From positions 4,398,642 through 4,462,641 of the forward strand of contig CM033116.1 of assembly GCA_019321725.1 (NCBI GenBank): a stretch of DNA of 64,000 nt, in the 5' to 3' direction. The notes beneath the pieces were generated by a model that saw nothing but the letters and a program-made list of their open reading frames with translations, was not told the DNA's origin and did not search any database. Of this stretch, positions 36,678 to 55,330 are shown piece after piece. Made by a program: the position numbers and the translations under genes. Each line of letters begins with the position of its first letter. Positions within the stretch are counted from its first letter, which is position 1. The stretch comes from Paulownia fortunei (Eukaryota > Streptophyta > Magnoliopsida > Lamiales > Paulowniaceae).

Positions 36678-37123
36678 GCAATGTTTTCATAATTGAAACG
36701 GTGATCAAATTTCTTTTGTTAATAATTAGCGGTTTAATCGGTCGGATCGGTTCAACTGGCGATCGGATCGATTTAATAAAAATTAATTATATTTTCTTAT
36801 TTTATTATGTAAAATGATAATGTAATAGATTAATTGTTATATAATACATTTTAAATGTAAAAATAAATAAATAACTACATAAAAAAATATATCACAAAAC
36901 ACAAAATTCAAATAATCACATAAATATAACAAAATATCAAATTTAAACTTTTATAAAAATTAAAAATAAAAAATTAAAAAAATAAAATAAAAACCGATCA
37001 AATCGATTTTGGCTGGTTTTGACCGGTTTGATCGATCAAATAATTTTTTGGGTCTAATCAGATTGAACCAACCTTCGATTTTCGATTGAACCAATCGATT
37101 CGATACAATTTTAAAAACATTGC
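36678..37123. mobile_element. MITE with GCAATGTTTT ends, probably hAT-derived
   Basis: The left end GCAATGTTTTCATAATTG mirrors the right end, read on the other strand as GCAATGTTTTTAAAATTG. The interior has CGGTTTAATCGGTCGG-like and ACCGGTTTGATCGATC-like blocks near the two ends, a pattern common in hAT-related plant MITEs. It has no coding content. A clean 8-bp target duplication was not found. Confidence 0.7.
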
Positions 37124-38397
37124 GTTAAGAGTAAATAATTACATCTCAATGTATCCAGAATTTCCTATTCTTTTCCTTCATTCCCTTTCCATCTCCAGTC
37201 TTCTCACAGTCACAGCCTCCTTGCACGTACTTTACCTTCGAAAAGGGTCTATCAAGGTTTCGATAAAGGGGTGGCAAAACGCGAAAAATCTCTCAAACAA
37301 CTCGGAGATTTTAGTTTTAATTTTTTTCTTTTTTTAATTAGTTTTTGTTTAAATTTTGGTGTTTTAGATGAAATATGAGGGGTTATAATTTTATGGAGAT
37401 AACTAATAAGGTGACATCTTGCTTAGTGAGTTACAAGTTTGAATTTTAATTTTCATTCGGTATTTATAGTTTTTGTGGTTGTTTTTAATTAAATTTTGGT
37501 GTTTTTGATTCAATAGGAGGAAATTAGTGGAAAAAATTATTACTATTTGCCTAATCTATCATGGGATTGTTACCAACTGACAAGTGAAATGTTAGCCTAT
37601 AAATAGATTTCTAATTTTTGATTTTGAATTGTACTAAATCTTCTCTTATATCTTTATATTTGAGGAAGTCCTATGTTTAAAAAATTCTAATTTATGGGTA
37701 ATTTTATAAAAAAAAATTATAATCAAATATAATTTGACCCCAAATTTTCTTAAATATGAAAATATAATTGAATAATGTGTCAATCTTTTATCTTTTAGAT
37801 ATTTTTATTTAAATATGTTTAACAAAATTAACATTCATATTTATGTTTAACAAAATTTTAAACAAATTGATACCATATTTTAAATAAAACATAAAAAATG
37901 ATATTTATTTTGTTAAACATATTTATTTTAATTTGTTAGAATCATATTTATTATAATTTATTAGTATAAAATGTAATTAATGTGTTTATTTAAAAAATAT
38001 TATATAAAATAAAATAGAGGGTAAAGTGAATTTATTTTATTATAAAGTCACAATAATATTTTTATTCATTCAATTCAATTTTTGAAGAGTATGGGATAAT
38101 TGATGGTTTTTATTGTATGGGGGTATTTGATACCAAAATAATGATAGAAAAGGTTAAATGAAATTAATTCTAAATTTTTTTGTCAAATTTGGACTAAATT
38201 GAAGCATTTTCTTTAGTTACATGACTAAATTAATTTTTAAAATTCGAATAAGATTATTTTTGACATCTCCATTAGTTACAGGACTAATTTAATAGTTTTG
38301 CCTGTATAATCCAATGACTCATGATCCTTGTGACCCACTTAAGCGATGATCTAGAATAAGCCCACAATTAGAAAATCTCATCTGCAGCTTTAGCTCA
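37124..38397. other. AT-rich intergenic DNA
   Basis: No gene or clear element is visible. A short open frame at 37086-37337 mostly reflects the right end of the MITE and low-complexity sequence. Confidence 0.5.
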
Positions 38398-38856
38398 TGA
38401 TGTGCTCAATTATAATTTGAATCCAAGTAATAATAATAATAAAAGGTTCAACTCAATAAGATCGAGTACGGGAGCTTAAGAGGCCTATTAAACACATTCA
38501 TAAGATATATGCATATATTAATTAAGCCCAAAAATATTTAATTTAAGCCCAATTAGACTTACAAGACCCAAAAATACGCAAATGACCTATGAAATCCAAG
38601 TTTCAAATTAAACAATTATAAATATCTTCCTCCATACCATTTTGAAAGTATGCAATTTATTCAGTTATTTACAGCTTTTAGTTATCTACTTCATAATTAT
38701 TTAGTTTGCTCTGGTTCTGACTTGAGTGTTTGAGGATTTTCGTCAGAAAAATTCCTGACACTCTAACAACATATGTGTGTCGCAGATAAGAATCCACCTA
38801 GAAGTTGACAATCCACGAGGAGCTGACTTTTGAGGATTTGGATCCATAAAATATCA
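38398..38856 (+). repeat. 5' LTR of the gypsy element
   Basis: It starts TGATGTGCTC, ends ATATCA three bases before the primer-binding site, and includes GACTTGAGTGTTTGAGGATTTTCG, of which the first 20 bases are typical of plant Tat-lineage LTRs. Its first 300 bp pair with the 3' LTR. Confidence 0.75.
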
Positions 38857-38859
38857 TTT

Positions 38860-38867
38860 TGGCGCCG
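38860..38867 (+). other. Primer-binding site, TGGCGCCG
   Basis: This TGGCGCC-type site just inside the 5' LTR is the standard minus-strand primer site of many plant Ty3/gypsy elements. The following sequence, TATGTAGGAAAG, is diverged from the common GTCTGTGGGGAA-type continuation, consistent with age. Confidence 0.7.
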
Positions 38868-39549
38868 TATGTAGGAAAGCTGCCAAAACATTAAGGATGC
38901 AGACCAGAACTAGAGTTAGGGAGCCCAACGCTCAAGACACTCTCATGAAAGAAGCGGAGACAGCAGCAGAGTGGACCAGCCGCGAGAACCACTTCCTCAG
39001 TATGATCCACCACTACGTCCGGAGGAGCCAGCTCAACCAACTATGCTACAAATAACCTAATAGACGCTCAGAACAATGATCGATGATGTATCAGCCCAAG
39101 CTGCAGCTCAAACAATACCTCATTTTGCTGCTAACCAATGTAGATAGCAAAAAGCCCTTCAGTCATCTCGCAGAAGCCAAGACTTCACTCCAGCTCCTGA
39201 TAGGACTGAGCAGAGGTATGCAGTGATGAGGCATAGAGGGACTGATACCCATGAAGATGTGAGTAGTTGGGAGTCCCTCCCAGAGGACAACTTGTAGTCA
39301 TCTCGCAGAAGCCAAGACTTCGCTCCAGCTCCCAACAGAATCGAGCAGCGGCATGAAGCGACGAGATGTAGATGGGCTGATACCCACAAAGATGTGAGTA
39401 GCTGGACGTCCTTCATAGAGGACAACTCAAAGCAACAAGGGGAGACTAAGACAACACCCACTATGCCACTGAACATCCTGGCCGGATCACGAGTGCAGGT
39501 GGAGCATCATCTCTAGTTTTCTATAGCACCATCTAAGCGCAACCCATTC

Positions 39550-40390
39550 TCCCTCGCTATCTTAGCTTAGTCCCTACCAGCAGGGATCAAGGTTGCCAAC
39601 CTTACTGAGTATGATGGAACTGGTGACCCTTAAGAGTATCTTGACAAGTTCTATGCTAAGACGAACTTGTATGACTTAAGCGATGTTGCTTTTTGTAAGA
39701 TCTTTCATACCACGCTTTCAAAGCATGTGTTGTTGTGGTTCTTACACTAACCAGCCTTGAGCAGCTAACACAGGGGTTCTTACACTAATTTTCTATCAAT
39801 CAAAAGTACTCCAAGATGGTCGCGCACGTATTCACAGTTGCTCACAGAGATGAGGGGCCTTTGAGGGACTACGTTAGACACTTCGTCGAGGCCATGCATG
39901 AAATCCCCACATCAACCATGAGTTGCTCGCTGGCATCATGCAGCAAAACCTTCATTATGGGAGGTTCAAGGAATCCATTGTTGGATGAGCTCCTTGCCAG
40001 AGCGGAGAAGTATATCCGTATATAAGATACCACACTCCAAGGAGTATGAGCAAAACGCAAACTTATAGATGATGGAAAGAGGAACAAAAAGCAGATTGAA
40101 GAACAACGAAACACCCTACTACGATATCCACGATACACTCCGCTAAACGCCCCAATGACAGAAGTTTTAGTGGTTGCGGAACAACAAGGGATCATTCTAC
40201 CCCGAAAAAGTTGAAGGACAATCCCAAGAGGATGAAGTCTAACACGTATTGTCGTTTCTATCGAGATCGAGGGCACACCACTAAAGAGTACTTTTATCTG
40301 AAAAATGAGATCGAAAAGCTTATACAATGAGGATACTTGAAGGAGTTTTTAAACCAAGGCCCCCAGGTCTCTCAAGAGGACTATCGTTAG
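39550..40390 (+). pseudogene. Broken gag of the gypsy element
   Basis: Pieces of a Tat-type gag polyprotein are readable in order but in shifting frames and with stops. The first is PAGIKVANLTEYDGTGDP (about 39580-39630), then a stop, then EYLDKFYAKTNLYDLSDVAF. Next come LRDYVRHFVEAMHEIP (about 39858-39905) and DELLARAEKYI (about 39984-40016). Near 40240-40330 comes YCRFYRDRGHTTKEYFYLKN, a zinc-knuckle-like region whose last expected Cys is Tyr, followed by a stop. The gag is plainly nonfunctional. Confidence 0.8.
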
Positions 40391-40789
40391 CGTGGCAGTC
40401 TCCAGATGGAGAATGAGTTACTTAACCATCCTAATAGGAGTCGTGGAAATGATAATCTCCCTATTACTGGAATTATAAACGTCATCTCGAGATGACTGTC
40501 TGGTGGAGGCTTGCGTAATGCTAAGGGGGCGCTCCTCAAGACAACATAATAGGACGATGGATGGCACAAACGACGACACACTACCCAGGTGACCTAGAAA
40601 CTAAATAGTTTGTTATGATTGTTTACTAGAGTTTATACTTGAACATTTTTCCTTTTTCTCCAAGTAGAACATAGTTATCCTTGAGATAGTATTATTGGCT
40701 TTCTAAATATAAACTTTCTTTTGAATCATTAATAAAATTATCTAATCGAAATTAGCATTCTGCTTGAACTCATTATCTTTGCACTCTAG

Positions 40790-41110
40790 GGTTCATAAAC
40801 GTCCACCTATAAAAAGTCATTAAAATGGCGTGCCAAAATTTTTGCCTATAAGAATCCTAAAAGATTCATGGTTAGATATTACAGAAGTCTAGAATGATTC
40901 AAAGCGAGGCAACAAATGCTTACCTATAAAAAGTCTAGCGAATCATAGTAAATTATCAAAGTGTTTGTTTGTAAGAAGTCTAAAGAGGCTCATGACAACT
41001 TATTATGAGTATCAGTCTGTAAGAAGCTGTCTAGATCAACTCATGATGATTACTCAATACGTCCATCTGTAAAAAGTTGTCTAATACAACTCATGGTGAA
41101 TTAACAATCC
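40790..41110. repeat. Degenerate tandem repeats inside the gypsy element
   Basis: Five or so loosely spaced copies of a CTRTAAAAAGTC / CTGTAAGAAG core followed by a CTCATG-type segment occur at intervals of about 60-70 bp. The 3' noncoding part of Tat-lineage elements often holds such arrays. Confidence 0.5.
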
Positions 41111-42550
41111 CCAACAAAATGAGAAGTATGAAAGTTGATTAGTAATTCATCATAGGAGAATACAAATGCAGATGCAAGTACGAAGTCTAAATTAGAAGTA
41201 TTCAAACCTTTTAAGCAGTAACGCTTAGGGGCTCCACCCCTGGCGGGCGTGCCTTGAGAGACTTCCATACTGCACATAAGGATAAATATGAGAGGTAGAG
41301 GTAAAGCATCCTCACATCAACACTTAGTGCACTAGAGACGACACTCCCTCGATCATGGCCCTTAGTGCGGTAGAGGAAAAGTAAAAAGCTCATTCAATCA
41401 AACACTTAGTCAAATCGAAATTAACTGCAAATCATTAAGTCAACGATTCTATAAGGCCAACGAGGCAAACTCCACATGTATCAACAATTAGGCATCATAG
41501 CAACTAGATCAACTTGAGGATGTTCACTTTTTGCATAGCTCATTTGAATGTTGCTTCAATCTCCCAACTTCTATTGGGGTTGCCTTGGCTTAGTAATATT
41601 GTGATTCAAATCCATCACCAGGGGGATAGGCACAATAAATCTTGTACCACTAGGAAGGAGAATCATTTCCCATATTTTATATAACAGTAATAAAATCAAG
41701 ATAAATGAGACAAGTTCTTGCTAATTTTGCACATCTCAGTCTAATCCTTCCTTCAACTACTTCCAGGTTTGAAACTATTGAATATAGTCCGTAAGGGAAA
41801 AACTCAATTTCCTCACCTATGGCCCTAGAACTTGTCTAACTCCTAATCTAGGCTCTTGAGTTTACCTAGCGAAGCCCAACCATCAATGGCTCGAACCACC
41901 GTAGAACCCTGTGCCTGCCAACTTGAGCCAAGGTAGGTTTTATTTTCTGCTACCTTAATTTTCCATTATACCACTGTTATATAATAACTGACAGAAACCA
42001 TGACCCAGTTGAGCTAGTACAAAAATCAACCCCACTTGCAAGTTTAATGACTCATAAAAAGTTCTATGATTTCTTCCCTTTGGATTTTATTCAGAATTGA
42101 GTGGCATTTAAATAATTGTAACAAAGGTAAACTTATGACAACTTGGCATTAGAAAAGAATTTTATTAATTATGCTACATGCCTCCAGCAAGTTTGATCAC
42201 TCCAAACCAATTTGTTTCCTCCTCTCTCTAAATTCCGTCAGGATACATAATTGTATGAATTATACAAAACCAGAACAAAAACGGTGTGGAATGCAATCTG
42301 ACACCATTCTTGAAATTATTGAACATTTTCTCATTCACGTTTAAACTATTTGCTTCCTTAATATTCCGTCTTTATAGATGTTACACATTACATGTATTAA
42401 ATCACACTACTTCCTCTCCGTATGTATAATCACTCAACACAAATTGATTTTCCTTTTCCTTCAAACTTCTTTGGAACTGAATGGCACATGCATGTTGTAC
42501 ACAAAAAAATGTAGAAATGTGCTAGAATTTTACCACACTCGCAGCCACTG

Positions 42551-42720
42551 GGTTGAGCTATTTTTAGCTCAACCTGGAGGCGCCTTCTCGCAGTCATTCA
42601 GGCTCGACCTGGTGAAGCATTCCTACTACTCCAGGTCGAGCAAAAATGGCTCGACCTGAAGCTTCTTGAGACCCCATGGTGGAGCATTCCTACTGCTCCA
42701 GGTCGAACCAAAATGGCTCA
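42551..42720. repeat. Cluster of palindromes built on GCTCGACCTGG
   Basis: A perfect 10-bp inverted repeat with a 4-base loop lies at 42551-42574 (GGTTGAGCTA, TTTT, TAGCTCAACC). An 11-bp inverted repeat GCTCGACCTGG / CCAGGTCGAGC lies at 42602-42612 and 42631-42641. A 67-bp tandem duplication follows, of which CATTCCTACT(A/G)CTCCAGGTC is the core (about 42617 and 42684). The block is more GC-rich than its surroundings and has no coding content. Confidence 0.8.
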
Positions 42721-43111
42721 AGGTTTGATGTATTTAAAAAAAAAAAGGAAAATGGAGGTTTTAAGAATTGCAATCAAGTCCCTGAATTATTGAAAATTAT
42801 AAATATAGTACACTTCTTATCAGTAAAATTGAAAAATGGCATTTTGACCCTCAAAATGATGGAATTTGGCCAAAATCACGATGGGCTCCCTATACAAGGT
42901 TTTACTCATAAGGTCGTTTCCACCCAAAAAAGTGGTATTTTTTTGTCGAAAATGAATAATGTTGATTTTTTGGTCAAACTAGGTTAAAAATTATACAATT
43001 TATGTCCATAAGAGTTTTATACTTCTTATAGATGCAAGCTAAATCCAACTAATCAATAAATTGCTCCGAGTAATCCACTATCATAGAATTTACCTAAAAG
43101 TGGGGGTTATA

Positions 43112-43421
43112 TGATCTACCTAATTATAATTTGAATCCAAATAATAATAATAATAATAATAAAAGGTCCACCTCAACAAGACAAAGTGCGGGAGCTTATG
43201 AGGCCCGATTAAGCACATTCATAAGATATATGGATATGTTAATTAAGCCAAAAATATTTAATCTAAGTCTAATAAGGCATAGGAGCTCACGAGGCCCAAA
43301 AATACACAAATAGCCTATCAGACCCAAGTTTCAAGTTAAACACCTATAAATACCCTCATTTGTGTCATTTTGAAGACACATAATTTATTCAGTTCTTTTC
43401 AGCTTTTAGTTCTCTATCTGA
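43112..43421 (+). repeat. Truncated 3' LTR of the gypsy element
   Basis: It aligns in order with the first 300 bp of the 5' LTR and loses similarity after TTTTAGTTCTCTATCTG. The missing U5 end implies a later deletion or insertion breakpoint near 43421. Confidence 0.7.
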
Positions 43422-46283
43422 AAACGTGTCTCTGTCATTATCAAAATACATTAAAAGTTATGTTAGTTAAAATATGTATTATACTCATATAGTATATGTA
43501 TGTATAAATAAATAAAAAATATTTTTTTTTTCGTACATATTTTGGATCGTCGCGTAATACTCCATACTTTTGAAGTGAAACATTTAGTACTCGTATAATA
43601 CTTATTCATATAATACTTGACGAATAATAATCTATTTCAATAAATATTTATATTATTTAAATATAATCTAAAAAATATTCAAAAAAATTATTTTTAAGTA
43701 TTAACAGAATATCATATAAATAAAAAATAAAAATTCTAGTAATTTATGAATATACTTTTTTTATTAAATAATTATCTTTAATTATGTCATAACTATAAAT
43801 TAAATAATATAAAATACTTATAAATTAAATTTTGAAGTTAAGTAAAAATACAATTTATATAAAAATAATGTTAGAATAAGTCGTACTTTTGCTCTCGAAT
43901 AATTATTTTATATTCGTAATTTATTCGTTCATCTACAAATCCGTATATTAACCACTTCCGTATTTTTTGCCGATTTTTTCACCATTACATTTAATAAAAA
44001 ATTATAATATACTCGTACGTATTAAATGCTGAAAATTTTCTGTCCTAAATTTAACTAAATATGATTAAAAGTACATTGATAACTACATTAATAATATCAT
44101 TTTATATATATAGTAAAATATCGAATTGAATAGATGATATAGGCTCTAAAACAAGTTTGAAATATCACAAAGATAAAGAAAAGAGGAAAAAAAAAAGGAC
44201 AAAAAGAAAGAAGAAGGGCAAGTTTATATATAGATGGACCTCAAAAGGGCATTGCCACAGATGTCTTCCTGGAGATGGAGCTGTACCCTCCTACCAACTC
44301 ATACATCAAAAAAACCTTCTGCAGATAGCTTATGCCCCTCTTTCAGAGACTGCATTTAGAGGGGTAAAAAAAAGATATGCAAAGAGCCACTCAGCTCCAT
44401 TCAAATGCAAGATTTATTAAAAATAACAAACATATAAAAAATATATATTTCAAAGAGAGAAGCATTAGAAAAGCTTAATCTTACAAGGTCTAGCTAGAAA
44501 AATGCTAGCAGCAGAAGTTGTTGGTGTTAACGGGTAGTCTTGAATATCTTCTTGTACACCATCGTCTTCAAGAGTGTACGAGGTTCTTTTTCCTCTGAGG
44601 TGGTTGTGGCTTGGCCTTTTCCCCTGCTTCCCCATTTTCAGGCAGCCGCCAGCAAAACTGAATAGAGCCAAGGGAGGCCAAGGTTCAATGAATATTAGAA
44701 CTCCTCCTTTCCCCTCAAAATTAAAGTCTTGAGTGAAAAAAATAAAAAATTTGTATAACTTCAAATTATTATTTTTGAAAACAAAATTTCTATTTAAAAA
44801 AAATCTTATTTTGAATGTTTCAGTGATAGATTTAAGAGAGAATGAGTACTAATATTTCATACGCTTGTATTACATTTGAACCCAAAGGAGAATGATTTAA
44901 TAGTTCTTTTTTTATTTAAATTTCAGTGCATAGACAGTTGATTTTTCTTGATAATTGTTTTTCTTTCTTCAATCTTAATAGCAGTGGTGTATCTTTCTAA
45001 TTATTTTATTTCACATTGTAAAAGGATGTTGTAATCATCTCTAACTCAAGAGTATGTTGTAATTCGAAGGCGAATTAATTATGTAATGAGGTCAGTGACT
45101 TTTTCAATTCGTTGGCATGAAATATGATATTACTCTTGTTATGGCAATCTTAATTCGTAATATTGCATATGGACTTGTAATTACTATTGCATGTGATTTC
45201 TTGAAAATATGTAAAACTCAAATTCAATTAAAAGAAATCATAGTTAAACGTCTGTTTTGTTTAGGATCGGAGAAATTGATTTAATCAACCTTATTTATTT
45301 ATTGATTTTGGTATTCGAAACTTATTAAGTTTTGAAATGAATGTCCAACCATAAAAATATCTATCGTGTAAAATCGATCGTGTGACGTCCACAATATACA
45401 CACTTAAGTCAGTAATTGGATATGAACTTTTATTTGAAACAATAATACACTTGAGCCCATATTTCAAACAACTATTTTTAAATTTTTAGACTTCATTTGA
45501 ATTGATGGATTTCAAATTAAAAATTTTAAATACATAATAATAAATCTATTGAATTTGTTTGGATAATCTCATGATTCAATAAATTTCAAATTTCAAATCC
45601 AAATCCTTCCATCCAAATGCAAAACTTTATTTAAGTTGATGGATTTAAATATAAAGATTTAAAATTCATAATAACAAATTTATTGAATATGCTTGGATAA
45701 TTTTATAATTTAATAAATTTTAAATCTTTAACATCCTATTTTAAATTATTTTTTGAATTATTATGATGAATTTTAAATTTATTTTAAAATAAATTATTTA
45801 AAATTCTTTTATTAATTTTTCCTTTCAAATTCAAATTCTTCCAAATAGGTAGAGAATTAAACTCTCAATTTTTATATTAAAACTCCAAAAACTATCCATT
45901 GCACAGTTAAACGGGGGTAATCAACCTTATTTAATACAGCAGACTTAATTTGCTCCAATTTCTTGCATTGCCAGATCTAATCTCAGGCACGAAGCAAAAT
46001 CGCGTCACCGGTTGAAAGAAAAGAATCCTTGGAGCCAGTAAAAGGCGGTTCAGCATAAACGCGATTTGAGGTCAATAATTTGCCTCTATTCTTCGTCAAG
46101 CATGTAAGCTTCGCAGCCCTTTCTCCAACCCCACTCTCCACCAATTCAACCACAAAAACCAAAATTAAAATCCCTTAAAAAATATCAAACCCCCCAGAAT
46201 TCCCTTCTTCAAGAATCAACAAACCCTCCGATCTATAACCCAAGCTCTTCTCGATCGAAAACCCAGAAATTATACAAATATTT
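43422..46283. other. Intergenic DNA upstream of VPS4
   Basis: The sequence is mostly AT-rich. Two stretches look less random: 44220-44400 (+) and 44470-44700 (-), each with near-normal codon composition but no domain I recognise. They may be fragments of a decayed gene. A diverged tandem duplication of about 150 bp is at 45480-45740. The last 300 bp should be the VPS4 promoter and 5' UTR, visible as a shift to C-rich, CT-rich leader-like sequence. Confidence 0.5.
45480..45740. repeat. Diverged tandem duplication, unit about 150 bp
   Basis: The order TTTGAATTGATGGATTT, TTAAAATTCATAATAA-like, ATTGAATTTGTTTGGATAAT-like, AATAAATTT is seen twice, from about 45485 and from about 45629, with many differences. 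Confidence 0.65.
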
Positions 46284-46296
46284 ATGATCGGAGACG

Positions 46297-46304
<8 letters not shown>
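46284..46304 (+). promoter_or_regulatory. Six-codon uORF overlapping the VPS4 start codon
   Basis: An ATG at 46284 opens a frame of M-I-G-D-D-V and stop (TAG, 46302-46304) in a different frame from VPS4. Its stop overlaps the sequence just after the VPS4 ATG at 46297. Such an overlapping uORF is expected to lower initiation at the main ATG through scanning, unless transcription starts downstream of it. It is read directly from sequence; any effect is inference. Confidence 0.7.
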
Positions 46305-53468
<7,164 letters not shown>

Positions 53469-54682
53469 GAAACTTGCGGTGCACAGATTGCTGTGACTAA
53501 TGCGCTGGTGCCGTTTGCATGTTGTGGTTTTATAGGGTTTCAAACAGGCCTCTCCTAGCAGGAAGCTGAGTGACTTTTGCCTTTTCCTCCTATATTGGGC
53601 AGGAAAATGAGCTGATACTTCTCAGATTTGCATGTATTTATTACTGTGTACAACATGTAACTGTTGCAAGGAACATTGTTAATATGGTGTATGCAAGTCC
53701 AATTCTAGATGCAATGGAATTCTATGAACTTTGTCTCTTGTCCTCTTCCAACTTTCCAATATGAAACCCTCTTTCGCTAGCTCTTTCTAAGTTGGTATAT
53801 GCATCTTGCAATCAATCTGATCTTTTAGTATAGTTAAATGCAAGTAGTCTTGAGATAACAAATTGTCTCTTCAATCTATCTGATCTTTTTGTCGGAAACT
53901 TGTGCTTTTGCCGAGGACAAAATATTCAGGATTATTATGGACATTCTGAAATATTATGCATAATATTATGGTTACAAAAGTGAAATTTCCCTCCAGAGGG
54001 AAGGTAAGCAATTACATGAGTTGCATGTATGAGTTTTGCTTCCTAAATCAGGACTGGAGACGATGGAAATTAGAGACAATTGTTTGAATTAAACATGGTC
54101 AAGGTTCATAATTTCTCATTTATTTTTGTAAAAGAAGTAGCACACATAAATGCTACTTTACAAATTATTTTTTCTTCATACTATAAAATTATCATGAAAC
54201 ATGATAGCAGCCCATCATTATTACTTCAGCACATACTTAACAATTCCTGGAAAATGAGTGTTGATGAAGTATTCTTCCCACTGAATGGATTTCGGATCAA
54301 AATCGAACATCTCTACATTTGCATTGCTTTCTCTCATTGCCATTCGTAGATTTTCAGTATTGCTATCATCAAATCTATGAAAGGATGGTTCAAAGTGAAG
54401 ATAAATTATATCATAATTAGAATATTTTAGATATAAATTGAAAAAGATAGAAGAATTAATAACAGCCAAAAAACATACATTCCCTGGAAGAATAAGTATG
54501 GTTTATAGAGTTCAGCAAGTCGCACAACATGATTGATTTTTCTTGTTGAATTGGCATATGAACTTTCGTAGTGGTTGCAAACTATCACGTTCAACAGCTT
54601 CAACATCTAATATATTATAAGATGGAAAACACAAATACATAATGCATCAATATAGCTGTGATAAAATCCAGTGCCTCAGTGC

Positions 54683-54704
54683 GTGTGTGTGTGTGTGTGT
54701 GTGT
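54683..54704. repeat. (GT)n microsatellite followed by a TA run, in a FAR intron
   Basis: About eleven GT dinucleotides are followed by TATATATATA (to about 54714). Confidence 0.9.
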
Positions 54705-54898
54705 CTATATATATAAACATATATATACTGCATTAGATGGAAGCTCAAGAATAAAATTGTTGTTCAATCTTTCGTATATGGGCTCTACACTTGATATCGA
54801 TTAAGATAGTTACATATTATAGGTAATAATCTATAAATCATTAAAATCTATCAATTATCATCATCTTCAGATAAAACTGCTTTTATTAAACCTTATTG

Positions 54899-55330
54899 TG
54901 TTAAGAAAATGGCCAAACATTTTTTTGTCAAAAATAAAAGGGGTCTAATTTATGCAATTACCAATTAAGGTGTCTAACCTAATTTTTTACTTAAATTTCA
55001 CCAACTCATATTTTTGAAATCTATATAAACCCTCATAGCTCTTATTTGTAGTGCATTCCAAAATTAGAGAATTAGAGAGAGTTTGAGAGAAAAGTTTAAG
55101 AGAAAGGTTATGAAATAATTTTGTGAAGAAAAATTCTTGAATGGGTTGTGAGTTGTAAGTGTTATAAACATTTTGTATATTTTTTCCCTTTAATAAAACG
55201 ATCTGCAAAAGGTCCGGAGGTGTAGATACAATTGGCCGAACTCCGTTATCAAATTTGTGTGTGTTATTTTTATTGTTATTTCGCATTCTCACTAATATGA
55301 TTTATCGGAAATTTTCATAATTTTCCAACA
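54899..55330 (+). mobile_element. Solo LTR (432 bp), probably Ty1/copia, inside a FAR pseudogene intron
   Basis: It starts TGTTAAGAAAATGG and ends TTTTCCAACA, with flanking 5-mers TATTG (54894-54898) and TATTA (55331-55335) that agree at four of five positions. Inside, in the right order for an LTR read on the plus strand, are a TATATAAA box (55022-55029), a GAGAGA-rich leader, AATAAA (near 55192), and the GGTCCGGAGGTGTAGATAC...GGCCGAACTCCG block often seen in R-U5 of plant copia LTRs. There is no internal coding region. Confidence 0.75.

Larger units (their letters stand above)
38398..43421 (+). mobile_element. Decayed Ty3/gypsy (Tat-like) LTR retrotransposon lacking pol
   Basis: Two related direct repeats flank the element: a 5' LTR at 38398-38856 and a 3' LTR from 43112, recognisable to about 43421. 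Both begin TGAT, share TTATAATTTGAATCCAA, a GGGAGCTTA block, CATTCATAAGATATATG and TTATTCAGTT, and have a TATAAATA box region. A TGGCGCCG primer-binding site follows the 5' LTR at 38860. A broken gag lies at about 39550-40390. No protease, reverse transcriptase, RNase H or integrase was seen, and the rest (40600-43100) is noncoding. The 3' LTR stops before the part matching the U5 end of the 5' LTR, so the element is truncated on the right. Confidence 0.8.

Noticed and set aside
44157..44420. Lysine-rich 87-codon frame
   Set aside because: The N-terminal half is an A/G low-complexity run; only the later part is less random, and it is reported as a fragment and not a gene.
54987..55292. 101-codon minus-strand frame
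   Set aside because: It lies within the solo copia LTR and is antisense to the LTR's own promoter-to-polyA order.
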